A stretch of 64,000 nucleotides of DNA from Pogona vitticeps (GCF_051106095.1 NC_135789.1:22935764-22999763), one strand, 5' to 3'. Positions 12,231 through 23,591 are shown, numbered from the stretch's first letter. Program-made: numbers and translations. The notes: generated by a model not told the origin, from the letters alone.

Positions 12231-12893
12231 GGGAAATGGAGCACCGGTGTCTCTTCCACCAAGACCAATTGGTACCATCGCCTTGGCCCTCTCTTCCTCA
12301 CTGGGACTCGTCTCCCAGAGAGACCGAAGCTGCTTTACAGCGAGGTGACCTCGACCCACTGTGGACCCCGGCCTTGGATGCCACATCAGTTGCTCTGGCA
12401 GACCCAGAGCGAACCTTTGGTTCGACATGAATTTATGGCTGCCACTGCCCGAGAACCATTTTGCAAACAAAATAAATTATACCGGTGGAAGCCCTTGCTT
12501 GTTTTGGCAAAGAGAGCAGGGTTTTGCCGAGACATTTTTGGGAAAGAGGGAACCCAAGATAAACGAAGGAGAGTTGAGGTTTGCTGGGGGTCAAACTTGG
12601 CACCCCAATAGCAACGCTGTGGGGTGGCAGGAAGACCATAGAGAATGGATTATCTCCATTCTCTCTCTGTATATATATTTAGAGGGTAAAGGTTAAAATC
12701 ACTACTTCCGTGTTAAGGGGAGGCTGAGCCAATATATATGGCTGACTCAGGGCTGACTCTGGGATTGCTAAAACTCAGGCGATCTCATGCCAGGAGCACA
12801 GATGTCCTCCTCCTGTCCTTGCTAGATCTTGCATAGAAATAAGGACAATTTTTCTTTTAGCTTGGTTTGAATTTTTTCAAATTCATCGTCAAA
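12231..12893. other. No gene recognised
   Basis: No repeat or conserved coding segment was identified. A short TATATA-rich stretch lies near 12670. Confidence 0.35.
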
Positions 12894-13865
12894 GAACCAT
12901 ACTCCGTGTGAGGCTGTGCAGAGAGGAAATCCTAACCCGATCAGCTGGAGGGGGGGAGAACCCCCTTGATGTTATAGGGCAGGCGCGGTGTCAATGGGCA
13001 GGGCGTGATTTACTGGCCCTGGGTCTTCTTTCAGCATCGAGCCTGGGGCAAAGGAGGAGAAGCAGAGAGACCTTCAGGAGGGGGGGGCGGGACAGCGTCA
13101 AACCCCAGCTACCCGCTCCCTGTACCCCTCCCTGGGCTGAAGGTGGCCGGCCAGAGGGTGTCCAGGTCTGGCACACCAGGAACCCGCCCCTTGCAACCTC
13201 GCTCCCCCCCCACAAATTGCAGGGGACACCCAGGGAGCCTCCCCTTCTCAGCCGCCCGCCTGCCTTTGGCTTTCCCAGCCCTTACAAAATTGGGGTTCCC
13301 GTCCTGCAAAGGTTTGGGCCGGCTGAGGTGCTCTCTCCTCCAGCAGGAGGCCAGGCGGGTAGAATGGGCCTCTGCCCCCCCAACCGGGGTTGAGCGCTCC
13401 GACCCCCTCCCCTTCCTCACCTGATTTACGAGGGGCTCCAACCATGGGCTCCTCGTCATCATAGATGGAAGGAGCCCAATCCATGGCCTCCTCGTCCTCG
13501 GTGGACGGTCTCCACTCCATTGCTTCCTCCGTGCTGTGGGCAGTTGTCCGTGAAAGAAGAGTCCACGTTCTACCAGCGGAAACTGACTGGATAACTGACC
13601 GCCCTATGGCGATCATTTGGGTCCATGGGATCCTTCCTCCCCCCCATTCCAGGCTCCCAGGATTGGGACCGTGGATCACAAGGGGCCCAATGAGTGTGGG
13701 GTCTGCCACCCTGGCCCATTCCTACTTGGACACCGACACAGTCATGCGTGCCCCTCCACCCTCGCCCGTGGGGCAGCCAAAGGCAGGGAAGGTCCCAGAC
13801 CAAGCCTCTAGGGCGCCCCACAGCCCTCCTCTCTGGAACAACAGGGCCGGGAGCCCAGAGCCTTG
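12894..13865. repeat. Duplicated block, paralogous to 17403-18420
   Basis: The two blocks align along nearly their whole length with modest substitutions and small indels, then part abruptly after GGGAGCCCAGAGCCTT. The shared part carries the gene X last-exon homologue and about 500 bp beyond it. The block at 17.4 kb continues into the Pro-rich exon; this one does not. Confidence 0.85.
13421..13533 (-). pseudogene. Gene X exon 3 homologue (isolated copy)
   Basis: On the minus strand this is a CAG-bounded segment encoding EEAMEWRPSTEDEEAMDWAP and the acidic IYDDEEP, ending at a GTGAGG donor. It matches exon 3 of gene X at 36.6, 56.0 and 18.0 kb. It lacks one base in the last repeat, so the third MDWSPS motif and its stop are replaced by PMVGAPRKSG, which runs into the donor. 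Its acceptor-side sequence also differs. No Pro-rich exon lies beside it, so it is probably a dead exon copy, though still open. Confidence 0.6.
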
Positions 13866-15057
13866 GCTGGGAGGGGGCATGGATTCAGACAGTGTGTGTG
13901 TCTCTGTGTATATGTGTGTGTTTAATGCTGGCAAGGCCTCCTCCAGGCTTTTGTCTGGCCAAGGGCCCCATCCTGACTTGGGCCCTTCCCCGTTCCCTCT
14001 TTTGGGCAACTGGAGAGTTCGGCTTGGCCCCCTCCTCTCATGCTGCCCCCCCCAAAAAAACACCAGCCTCTGTTGTTTTTCTGCAGCCCCGATTTCAGGG
14101 GCTACAGGCGAGGCATCCCTCATGGGTTGGCCAAGGAGGCCGGGGCGGCAGAGGAGACGTCCCAGCTGACGGGAATGCTGGTGGAGAGCAGCCCAGCCCA
14201 GAAAGCGGTGGATTCCCGGGTATGGTATTTTGAGAGGGCAGCTTCCCGACACTCGAGTCAGGACATCGTTCTTTCCAAAGCTGGCCCCCTTTCAGGAATT
14301 GCCATTTTTCTTTATATCCTCAGAGCATGTGCAGAGTGCTTTCTTTGTACGTTTTCTTCCTGCTCCAAAGAGAATCCAAGCCTTACCATATCTTTTGTTT
14401 TATTTGGTCAGAATATGGAGTGGGTCCCAATTCAATCTGTGGGATTCTTCGCCATGTCCCTCTCTCTCTGAAGCCTTTGAAGGAGGGCTCGTTCCGTAGT
14501 TTGGGCAATTAATCACAAAGGCTGATTAAAGCCACCGTGGTTGAAAGCAGCATCTCTTCAGCTGTCCGTCAATGGAGAGCTACAACGGAAGAGGTCTGTT
14601 GCCGATCTTGGAAAGTTGCTTTTTAGAACGCTGTAGTTTCTTCCAGTTATTAGATAAGCAGCGCTACTGATGTGCCATCAAGTCTCATTTGTTGTGACGA
14701 ACATTTGTTTCTGTGCAGTATTTTGGCAAGACTGTGGGTTGGACGTCTTCTCGGGCCCTTCGGTCTAATTTCTTGAATCTAGCTGAGAGTCCGGGCCGTG
14801 TTCCTGGATCCACCCGGGATGCCCAGATTTCGGCAGCACCCAGGGGTGCTTTGCACAGGGAGAACTCGTGCACCAGCCATGCCCATTCCTTGAGAGGCCT
14901 GGTTTGGCCACAGGGGTGCAGGCCTTAGTGGCATCCTGTCTGGATGACCGGGACGTGCGCTATGTGGGGGCTGCCTTGGACGTCGGTTTTGACACTGCTG
15001 ACTGGGGGGTCGCAGTTATAGGGGGCATTTAAAGGCCCTGCGACAGCCGCTGCGCCG
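13866..15057. other. No gene recognised
   Basis: A GT-rich tract lies near 13900. A stretch at about 14084-14225 looks exon-like on the plus strand (CTGCAG acceptor, open frame), but I recognise no protein in it. Confidence 0.3.
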
Positions 15058-15470
15058 GTGACCCGTCCGGTTTCAGGCTCACTTCAACACCCTATATACC
15101 GTATATTCCACCGATACCTAAAGGGCCATCTCTCGCCATCCTGGCCTTCTCAGTGTTTAAGGTCCTCAGAGCAGGCCCTCCTCTCGGCCCCATCGGGCAG
15201 CCCAGGCCCAGTGTATGGGGACCTGAGACAGATCCTTCTCAGGGGGCAGCTCCCAGGGTATGGGGGGGGCTCCCTCCCAGGGGAGGGGGGAGATCAGGAG
15301 GCCCCCCCCATTTTTCCTTCCGCCGACCCCTGGAGACCCACCTCTCCAGGCAGGCTTTTAACAAGCAGGATGGACTTGCTGAATGCCATTTTTTAAAGTT
15401 AAGATAGATGTTAACATTTTACCTGATTTTATTATTCAGTGTTTTAAAATCAGTTTTACAGTTTTTATTT
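15058..15470 (+). repeat. Interspersed repeat remnant
   Basis: Its composition and phrasing (ending in AACAAGCAGGATGGAC and an AT-rich tail near 15400) resemble a repeat common in squamate genomes. The family was not named from memory. Confidence 0.35.
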
Positions 15471-15479
15471 TTTTTAAAA

Positions 15480-15660
15480 TGTAGAAAGCAAGCAAGGAGC
15501 AGATGATGAGTAGAAGGAAGGAAGGAGCTGGTGGTGGAAGGAAGGAAGCAAATAAGGAGGGAAAGAAGGAAGGAGAGAAGGAGATGATATTGTAAAGAAG
15601 TTAGAAAGCAAGGAAGGAAGGGAGGAGGGAAACAAGGAAAGAAGGAAGGAAAGTGCTGTT
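15480..15660. repeat. Imperfect GGAA/GAAG microsatellite
   Basis: A purine-rich tract of interrupted GAAG units. Confidence 0.9.
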
Positions 15661-15719
15661 TCCTTAGGATACAACACTTCTCAGAGCTGGCTTTAAGACT
15701 GAAGAAGACTGAGCGCAAG

Positions 15720-15922
15720 CATGATCTTTGACTCCCTCTTGTGGCCAGTTCTGGAAATGACATTGTCATAGTCTCTGGCTTCCTGTTGTGGCCCATTCTG
15801 GTAAGTTCATCTTTAAAAATATATAATCTAAAGATGAACTTTAGGATTTTCTTTTAATATTTTGAGACCATGGATAAGTGAATCAGCGGATACTGATTCC
15901 GCGGATCAGGGAGTCCTAGTGT
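15720..15922. mobile_element. Tigger-like MITE, right half
   Basis: Contains the CCCTCTTGTGGCCAGTTCTGG module and the terminal GATAAGTGAATCAGCGGATAC...CCTAGTG end. The same family is intact at 19321 and is seen as pieces at 21520, 22240, 26819 and 53815. Confidence 0.6.
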
Positions 15923-16055
15923 ATGATTTTTACTTAAGAAGGAAGAATAAGGCAGGCCAAAAAAAAAGCAAAGCCAGGTTCGCCTTCCTAATTAATCAAC
16001 CCTTTTAAATTTAGTCGAACTGGTCCGACAAGGGGTTCGCTTCACTCCCCTGTAC

Positions 16056-16413
16056 CTTGAATGGCCATCTCCTGACGGCACCACTGAATGAAGTTGGAGA
16101 CGTTATCTCGGGCTTGGAAGGTCCCCGGCTGAGCAAAGTCATTGCAGGTCACTCCGTGCGTGGGGAGTTGGATCGCGTGGGATAACCCGGGGTACTCCTG
16201 GCCGAGGTCTTGCGCCAGCTGGGTGATGGTGTTGGCATGGTGGCAAAGCAAGACTCCGGTCTCCAGGACATCCAGGAAGGACTCCACCTGGATGTTCAGA
16301 TGGTAAAGGTCCTTCAACCACTCTGCCAGGTCCTCCTTCATGGCGTAGAGGTACTGCTCGCTGGTCCTGTACGGGCGGATGCTTTTCATGCTCGTCTCCT
16401 GACTCCCCAACAT
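16056..16413 (-). CDS. GAS2L2: GAS2L2 first coding exon (calponin-homology domain)
   Basis: The minus-strand exon starts at an ATG and ends at a GTAC donor in phase 1. It encodes a 119-residue N terminus: [60 protein letters not shown]. This is the calponin-homology domain of the GAS2-like family, closest to my memory of GAS2L2 (the same IRPF.SSEQYL and [13 protein letters not shown] order). GAS2L2 links actin and microtubules and helps orient basal bodies in multiciliated cells. Exon 2 and the GAS2 domain should lie at lower coordinates, but none was found down to position 1. The last exon of the same gene type lies instead at 33.6-35.3 kb, upstream of this exon. The divergent C17orf50-like gene on its 5' side supports this as the syntenic copy. 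Confidence 0.88.
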
Positions 16414-17402
16414 CTTCTCCTAAGGTCCTGAGTTCCAAATCTGCTGGTCTGCTTCCCCAATGTCCTCAACCCATTCCCAAGCCTCTACAGCCTCAGAAAT
16501 TCACGCCAACTCAATCTTTGCAAGGAAAGACAAATTGATCACAACTGCAGTCCATAACCTGTTTTCCAAAAAATGCCCCTGAATCTTTTAATTCCTTGAG
16601 TGAACAGTGAGAAGAAAGTAAATCTGTGGGATTTCTCATCGCTGGGCCAAGACGTTTATTTTGTTACTTCACAAAATAAACCACAAACTGTCCCCCCCCA
16701 TCCGCCCCACAATTGTGTGTTGAAATCTTTAAAAATTTCAGGTAATCAGAAATAGACTTTTAAAAAAAAATCAACAAGGAAGAATTAAGAGCACCTTTCA
16801 GTTCTGGCTGCTTGAAACAATTCCTAGGGCTCAATTTTTTTTTTAAAGTGGGATTTTTCTTCTTCTGGGTACCTGGATTCAGGACTGAATTAGAAAAATG
16901 GACACAGATCACCAAAGCATGGAGTCAACCGGTCCTCGTCTTAAGCAGCAAGATCGAAGGGTGTGTCTTCCGTCTCATGACCTCCTTGGTCCCAGGGATC
17001 TTCTCAGGATCTTCTCTGTGTCCTGACCTTCTCCATCACGCCAGGGACCAGCTCCTTGAAAGAATGTTTTCCTTTGGAATCTTTCTCTCTTTCTTTGGAA
17101 GGGAGGTCAAGATGAAGCATTTCGTTCTCCATCCTCCGTCCTGGAAACCCGCTCTTTCATTCCCGACTCAAAGCAAGGAGCTTCGGGAGGTCTTTCCACC
17201 TCACCCCGTGGTGACTTTTCAGGACGTTCTCAGACTCCCCAGCTGCAGGATCCGAGGGACTCCCCTTGCTGAAATGGGGCCTGGGTTTTCCGTGTTTTGT
17301 TGTGCTTCCTTATTCACCGGCCCTGTTCTCCTTGGCGACAGGCGCCCTCGACAAAACACTCCCCGGCAGATCGGATGTCGGGCACCCGCCTCCTTTCGTC
17401 CC
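16414..17402. other. GAS2L2 5' flank; no further gene recognised
   Basis: Probably holds the GAS2L2 promoter on the minus strand and unique sequence. Open frames match nothing known. Confidence 0.35.
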
Positions 17403-17980
17403 TCAAAGAACCACACTCCCTGTGAGGCTGTGCAGAGAGGAAATTGACCCTAACCTGATCAGCTGGAGGGAGTGGAGAACCCCCTTGGTGTTATATGCCT
17501 GGCGCTGTGTCACTGGGCAGGGCATGATTTGCTGGCCCCGGATCTTCTTTCATTCAGCGTCGAGCCTGGGGCAAAGGAGGAGAAGCAGAGAGACCTTCAG
17601 GGGGGGGCTGGGACAGGGGCTAAGCCCAGCTACCCATTCCCTGTACCCTGAGTCCTTTTCCCCGATAGGGAAGGAAGCCCAAGCCCCCTCCCTGGGCTGA
17701 AGGTGGCCGGCCGGAGGGTGTCCAGGTCTGGCACACCAGGAACCCACCCCTTGCAGCCTCACTCCCCCCCCCAAATTGCAGGGGACACCCAGGGAGCCTC
17801 CCCTTCTCAGCCGCCCACCTGCCTTTGGCTTTCCCAGCCCTTACAAAATTGGGGTTCCGATCCTGCAAAGGTTTGGGCCGGCTGAGGTGTTCTCTCCTCC
17901 AGCAGGCGGTCAGGGGGGTGGAAAGGGCCTCTGCCCCCCCCAACCGGGGTTGAGCGCTCCGACCCCCTCCCCTTCCTCAC

Positions 17981-18089
17981 CTGTTTTACGAGGGGCTCCA
18001 ATCCATGGGCTCCTCCTCATCATAGATGGAAGGAGCCCAATCCATGGCCTCCTCGTCCTCGGTGGACGGGCTCCACTCCATTTCTTCAG
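17981..18089 (-). pseudogene. Gene X exon 3 homologue (partial third copy)
   Basis: The same 109-bp length, CAG acceptor and GTGAGG donor as in the tandem copies, with the EEMEWSPS, EAMDWAPS and EPMDWSPS motifs and a TAA stop 5 bp before the donor. It is followed upstream on the minus strand by a Pro-rich exon at 18568-18806 in the compatible phase. The sequence is intact, but no first exon was found, so expression as a whole gene is unproven. Confidence 0.6.
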
Positions 18090-18567
18090 CTGTCAGAGAA
18101 AGAAGAGTCCACGTTCTACCAGCGGAAACTGACTGGATAACTGACCGCCCTATGGCGATCGTTTGGGTCCAAGGGATCCTTCTAACACCCCCCTTCCAGG
18201 CTCCCAGGATTCAGACCGTGGATCATGAGGGGGCATGATGAGTGTGGGGTCTGCCAGCCTAGGGTGCCCCCCCCTTGGCCCATTCCTACACAGGCACCGA
18301 CAAACATGTGTGCCCCCTCCACCCTCGCCCGTGGCACGGCCAAAGGCAGGGAAGGTCCCTGACCAAGCCTCTAGGGCGCCCCACAGCCCTCCCCTCTGGA
18401 ACGACAGGGCCGGGAGCCCAGAGCCTTACAGGGCACCCATCCCGATTGGGCAGGGAACCCACTGAGGCAGGGCCCGAGGATGCACCCGCCGGGAGACCCA
18501 CTGCCTCCACCTGCCCCACAGCCCAGGCGGAGGGAGACCACCCCTGCCCCCCTGCCCAAGGCCGTAC

Positions 18568-18806
18568 CTGGAGGAGCTGATGGAGCCTGGCTGGAGACGC
18601 TGGAAAAGGCCAGATGGATCGGGGCCTGAGAGATGGGGGCAGGAGGGATCGGGGCAACAAAGGCTGGGGCAGGAGGGATCGGGGCCTGACGGGCACGGGG
18701 AGAACAGATCGGGGCCGGAGGGGCAGGGGGAGGAAGGAGAGGGGCAGGAGGGATCGGGGCAGGAGAACCAAAGGGAGGAGGAGGCGCCTCCAGGCAACGC
18801 TGCAAC
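18568..18806 (-). pseudogene. Gene X exon 2 homologue (shorter Pro-rich exon)
   Basis: A 239-bp exon with CCCACAG acceptor and GTACGG donor, phases as in the other copies. It encodes LQRCLEAPPPPFGSPAP and two APIPPAP-type repeat units, fewer than the copies at 37 and 56 kb, plus an APIHLAF variant. No first exon upstream. Confidence 0.55.
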
Positions 18807-18860
18807 CTGTGGGAGAAAACAAGACCCCCAGTGAGCCAGAGGGCAAGTAAAGCCAGAGGG

Positions 18861-19320
18861 GCCCGTCACCCCCCACCCACCCAGGGCCCCCTGTTCCCAC
18901 CCCCCCTCAGCCCTTATGCTTCCAGGCCAGATAGCCTTGGAAAAGGAATGAACCCCCAAAGTAGCGTCCCTTGGGTGGGGGGGCTTCTTCGCCCCTTCGA
19001 AGCCCCACCACCACTTAAGGCTGCAGAAGAAGGACGGGCTGCCCGGGGGGAGGAGAGGAAGGTGTGTGTGTGTGGGGGTCCCCTGAACGTCCTGGAAAAG
19101 GCGCTCGGCTCCCAAATAAAATGGCAGAGAAGGGCCAGAATCCTCTTCGTCTTTTATACAGGTGTTAGAGCGCGGTTACACGGGGGGGGGGGACATATTT
19201 GAATCAGGCTTGGCATGTTTTAAATCTTTTTTTTTTTAAAAAAGGTGACTACATGACACACTTGCAAGTGTGAATTTTCCCTCCAATGCAGAACCATATT
19301 TTTCAGTTGGAAACCAAGTA
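18861..19320. other. Unique sequence, no gene assigned
   Basis: A minus-strand open stretch around 18930-19110 contains KWWWGFEGAKKP and FSKAIWPG and could be coding, but I know no match. A GT run lies at 19063 and a G run at 19183. Confidence 0.3.
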
Positions 19321-19657
19321 CAGTAGGACCCTGTATCCATGGGGGATCGGTTCCAAGACCCCTGCGGATGCTGAAAAATGCGGATAGAGCGAATGTTATT
19401 TAGATAGTGAATGCTAAACAGTGCTTAGTCTCTGGAGCCCTCTAGTGGTCCGTCCTGGTAATGACACTATAAAAATATATTTCTTTAGCAAATGCTATAC
19501 AAAGCTTGGTCCCTGGATCCCTCTAGTGGCCAGTTCTGCTAACTATATCATTAGAAATATATATTTCTAGGGTTTTTCTTTGGATGTTTTAAATATTTCC
19601 AGACGGTGGATAAACGAATCAGCAGATTATGATCCTGTGGATGAGGAGGTTGTGCTG
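19321..19657. mobile_element. Tigger-like MITE, apparently complete
   Basis: Starts CAGTAGGACCCTGTATCCAT directly after TA and ends in an inverted CAG-type terminus directly before TA, as expected for pogo/Tigger elements. Internally it has the CCCTCTAGTGG module twice. About 337 bp, non-coding. Confidence 0.75.
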
Positions 19658-20690
19658 TATTTTACTGGGTGGCCCAAGTGCAGTTGGTTGTATCTTGCTT
19701 GAGAAACTGATTTCGTTTGAATTGCTTTGACATATGACTGGCTCCTTACTTACCCCAAGTAACTCAGTGCAGTCAACTCTAACTAAAATGGAAGTCGGCT
19801 AAGATTCCTGGAGCAAAGCCCTTGCCCATGAGGCTGGTGCTTGGCTTGTGATGTTTCTTCAGACATACAGCGAGCCCAATAGCGATGCCGGATATTGAAG
19901 GAGTGTTTTCATCAGTGCCCCCCTCCGCATAAATTTCCACAGCCATGCAGGAATTCGAAAACAGGACTCGTGAGTCCTGGTTCATCATTCGATTCACTGC
20001 TCCTCACTGGCTACCGCTTAGCTCTTAATTATTGGCCATTCATTGCAGCGACTTACGCAATTCGACTTCTTGTTGTTGTCAGTATAAAATACGCAAGGAG
20101 CAGGTGTTTTGTAAAGCCAACAGCTCTGGATTGCAGAAATGAAGCTGCAAATGGAATGGGTGCAGTCAGTTTCGGCCCTGGAAATGAGCTGGGGTGGTAA
20201 TGGGTGATAAGAGTTCACGCCCTCTTCCCTGGGATCCCTCGTTCTTAAGCCACTAAGCACACACACCCCCGGTTCTCCTTGGCAGAACCGGCCTGCAGGA
20301 AATCCATGTGACATCACAATCGCCGAAGTCAGGTTGCCTCAACCAAGCCGACGGAAGGAGGGCGTTTGGACCCATCAGCCGGTCAGTTCCCGGGAACATC
20401 AGGCAAAAGGGGGTTCCTCAAAACGCTTGTAGGTCTCCTGAGCAGAGACTTAAAAGTTCTCTTTAAGATAAAATGGGCCTTGGTATGGCTGTTTCCCCCA
20501 GTTTCAGAGAAGGGCCCTCCTCATGACAGTCCCATTTGAGAATTCTTGTCTCCCTTCTGCACTTTATGGCTCAAAATGAACCTTCCCCTCCACCCCTCCC
20601 CACTTTGGCTTGTGGCCGGACATCACCAGAAACCCGGCCACGGACGATCCTTTCACTCTTCCCACTTTGTCTCTCTTTGATTCGGTTCAG
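19658..20690. other. 5' flank of the C17orf50-like gene; no other gene recognised
   Basis: Unique sequence. The last bases form the CT-rich acceptor TTCGGTTCAG of the next exon. Confidence 0.35.
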
Positions 20691-20919
20691 GCGATCCACT
20701 GCTCCCCATGTCTCAAGACGGAGAGAAAGAGGAAGGGCGAGAATCGGAGGAGCTGGAAGAGGAGGAGAAAGAGCCCCTGCCGGATGCCGAGACCTCGGGC
20801 TCTCGCCCCTCGGCCTGTCCTTCTCCCGTCCCGAAGATGATGGAGCAGGGCGGGAGGAGGGAGAGCTGGCTTTGGGGTCTGCTGTCTTTCCCCCTTCTCT
20901 CAGGGAGGCTCGGAGAGAG
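20691..20919 (+). CDS. C17orf50: C17orf50-like exon (acidic N-terminal part)
   Basis: Exon with acceptor GGTTCAG and donor GTGAGA. The frame with ATG at 20708 encodes a Glu-rich stretch (ESEELEEEEKEPLPDAE), then SWLWGLLSFPLLSGRLGE, ending in phase 2, which fits the next exon at 21980. From memory, human C17orf50 has an acidic start followed by a W.WLSPFALLGGL-type phrase before a Cys-rich end, and it sits next to GAS2L2 in the same divergent arrangement. No molecular function is established that I know of. The other two frames are GC-rich and either stop or do not match the phase. Earlier exons, if any, were not found. Confidence 0.55.
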
Positions 20920-20997
20920 GTGAGAGGGTCCAAGCCGCTTTACTGGAAACTAGCCAAAATGCTCACCTGTGCTTTGGAGATCTGAAAGATGTATTTT

Positions 20998-21045
20998 GAT
21001 TCTTTGTCTGTCTGTCTGTCTATCATCTGTCTGTCTGTCTGCACA
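20998..21045. repeat. TCTG/TCTA microsatellite
   Basis: Tandem CTGT units with one TATCA interruption. Confidence 0.9.
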
Positions 21046-21519
21046 CACTTCACAGGGTTGTTTTAAGAATTAAGCGAGCAGAACAGCCTTCAACCCACCA
21101 GAGGAAATTCTTAATTTGTAATTCTTAAAACAACCGTGTGAGGTAGGCCCAAAGCAAGACGACGAGTTAGCCCTTGGGAAGAGAATCAGCCATTTGAGAT
21201 GAACCCTCTCAGTAGAAGAGGAAAATCCTTCAAATTTCTACGTCGCTATGTGGGGTTTACAAATGACCTTTTGTGTATGTGTAATTAACCTCCAGCCCTA
21301 AGCACTGGATTTGTTTAAAACCTGTCGGGTTAAACACGAAGAAACAAAATAAAACAAAACCAGGCAGCACCTTACAGACTAACTGTTAGATTTTAATGTG
21401 AGCTTTCGTGGATCACGCCCACTTCTTTGGACATATGGGGAAGAAATAAAACGGAGAATGCAGAAATCACAAAACATTCAAACCTTTCATTGGTGTTAAG
21501 AATCCTGGGTGTGTGGTTA

Positions 21520-21700
21520 CGGGTTACAACTTCAACAACAGGAAAAGATCGCATGGTCTCTGGCACCCTCTACTGGCCATTTCTAATAAATACACGATGG
21601 GAATATGGGTTTCTAGTTTTTTCTTTTAATAGTTTTTAATATTTTCAGACCGCAGATAAGTGAAACCGCAGATCCTGATCCTGTGGATACAAAAGTGTGA
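21520..21700. mobile_element. Tigger-like MITE, right half
   Basis: Shares the CTGGCACCCTCTACTGGCCA module and the GATAAGTGAAACCGCAGATC end with the copies at 15720 and 19321. It lies in the intron between the two C17orf50-like exons. Confidence 0.6.
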
Positions 21701-21979
21701 TATCTATTTGCATTTAGGGGGTCATTCGATGGGAGCCATGGTTGAAGGGAAGCAAGAAGCCGGATTTCCCCAGAGCAGTGCAAAACAGAAGTTGGTTCTA
21801 ACCAGCAGCTTCCTGCGGCGTGAAATCCAGAATTTCTGGATTTTAAATGGTCTGATATCCATTCGCTGCGATTGCAGAGAACCGCAGAAAAACCTTGCAG
21901 ACCAAATTAGGGACTCTCATAGGTGGAAGTGCTACATATCCATGTGTGTCTTAATCCTCCTTTCCCTTTGGTCACTTAG

Positions 21980-22193
21980 GAGAAAAACTCTGCAGGAGCC
22001 TTTATGTTGCCGGCTGGAGAGAAACTCACCTTCCGACAGTGGGATGTGTCCAGAGTGCGAAATTATTTTCTGCAGGAAGTGTGAGAAGTTACATTACAGC
22101 CCTGTCTTCATTGAACATGGGCTCCTGGGCCACAGCCCGAGAAACCTGCCTGGGGATTTGAGCCCTGCGCCGAACACAGGCAAGATACAATGA
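21980..22193 (+). CDS. C17orf50: C17orf50-like last exon (Cys-rich end)
   Basis: The acceptor GTCACTTAG is followed by an open frame to TGA at 22193. It begins in the phase needed by the exon ending at 20919. It encodes RKTLQEPLCCRLE, then MCPECEIIFCRKCEKLHY with a CxxC-x4-CxxC pattern that could bind zinc, then VFIEHGLLGH. This resembles my memory of the human C17orf50 C terminus (a CxxC EILFCKKC-like block with spaced His). Role unknown. An unrelated B-box-like zinc protein cannot be excluded. Confidence 0.6.
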
Positions 22194-22239
22194 GGACTAG
22201 TCTCTTGGGTTGCAAAGCTAACAAATACAATTCCTCCCA

Positions 22240-22330
22240 ATGCTGTACAGGAGGACCCCCATGTCCATGGGGTCAGTATTCACTGATTCACTTATCCACA
22301 GTCTAAAATATTATAGACAGTGGATACACA
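22240..22330. mobile_element. Tigger-like MITE scrap
   Basis: Carries the GTATTCACTGATTCACTTATC phrase family of the MITEs above (split here as ATTCACTGATTCACTTATCC). Confidence 0.45.
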
Positions 22331-22344
22331 TGGATACACACATA

Positions 22345-22782
22345 CAGTGGTGTCTCGCTTAATGATTACCTCGTTAAACGATGAATCCGCTTGACGGTGA
22401 AGTTTTTGCGATCGCGTTTGCAATCGCAAAATGATGTTTCAATGGCCAAAAATCGCTTTACAACAATTGGTTCCCTGCTTTGGGAACCGATTCTTCGCAT
22501 TACGACGATCTGAAAACAGCTGATCATCAGGTTTCAAAATGACCACCCACTGTGCAAAATGGCTCCCCGCTGTTTTTAGGAGGCATTTTTCACTTTACAG
22601 GCACTGGAAAATGGCCGCTCTATGGAGCCTCTTCCCTGGACGATTAGGTATTTAGCCCATTGGAACGCATTGAACCGGTTTTCAATGCATTTTAATGGTT
22701 TTTTTTATTTTTGCTTGGCGAGGATTTCGTTCTATAGCAATTTTTCCGGAACAGATTATCCTCGTCAAGCGAGGCACCACTG
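22345..22782. mobile_element. Long MITE with CAGTGGTG termini and TA target site
   Basis: Starts CAGTGGTGTCTCGCTTAA after TA and ends in the inverted form (AAGCGAGGCACCACTG) before TA. About 438 bp with no coding capacity. It has the same ends as the elements at 38538 and 57852 and fits the pogo/Tigger or mariner group. Confidence 0.8.
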
Positions 22783-22784
22783 TA

Positions 22785-23590
22785 TATGTATACATATATG
22801 ATTTTTCTTTTTTGTGTGGGGCAGAACATCTAATTTACCTAAACTGATCAAAGTACACTTGCCCAAAATAAAATGGCAGAATTTAGGTGGGGTCCCAAAT
22901 TAGTTTGTTCAAAGATCGAGCCCTTTCTGATTTTTTAAGTCTCACCGGTGGCAAATAGGGGTGCACCTTTTGGATAATTTTTGGCCTACAAAGCCCATGT
23001 TCTGGGAGTTCCTCCAGATTTGGCTCACCTGGAAATGTGGCCTAGCTGGCAAACTTCAGAGGGCGAAGCCTTTCTCAGTCCTCACTTCCTGCTGAAAAGG
23101 AAGTTGCAGGGAGGTCTTCCTTTTCGAACAGGAAGCTACGGCAAAACTAGGCCTATTCAAGGCCAAGAAGCGCAACCCCCCCCCCCAGTTTTTTCTAGGC
23201 TGTGAAGCCACAGGACCTTTTCTCCAGGCAAGCCACATTTTGTGGGGTGTGTGGCAGGTGGAACTCCCAAAATGATGAATTGGGGTTTTTGAAGTCACAA
23301 GGAAGGATGTACCGAAACAGGGAGGGAGCGGGCTCCAATATAGAAGGGACAGGAGTGGAAAGACTGATGGTATTATACACTTCTTGGGGAAACTTTGCTC
23401 ATTTCACCGGCGCTCAATTTTTCGCTGCCCCTCAGTTGTGCCGTTCTGCAGAAAGCCAGTTATGGTGTGAATGTCATCCGCCACCTTCTTCGTAGAGACT
23501 TCATACGTGGGGTGGATTCACCAAGCTCACGGAATCGGCTAAGAAATCACCATCATCTTAGAATGGCTGAGCTGAAAAGAAACCTATCGA
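22785..23590. other. No gene recognised
   Basis: Unique sequence with a C run near 23177. Nothing assigned. Confidence 0.35.
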
Positions 23591-23591
23591 T

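Larger units (their letters stand above)
17403..18860. repeat. Duplicated block with gene X exons 2 and 3
   Basis: Its left part is paralogous to 12894-13865. Its right part (about 17940-18860) is paralogous to 36530-37480 and 55870-56795. It therefore joins two copy sets. It has no counterpart of the gene X exon 1 region. Confidence 0.85.

Noticed and set aside
14084-14225. Exon-like segment after CTGCAG on the plus strand
   Set aside because: Open frame in GC-rich sequence but no recognisable protein and no clear donor.
18286-18900. Long alternative frames in the Pro-rich exon region (Leu/Arg-rich or Cys/Ser-rich proteins)
   Set aside because: They are shadows of a repetitive GC-rich exon. 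Only the APIPPAP frame fits the splice phases and the motif-bearing last exon.
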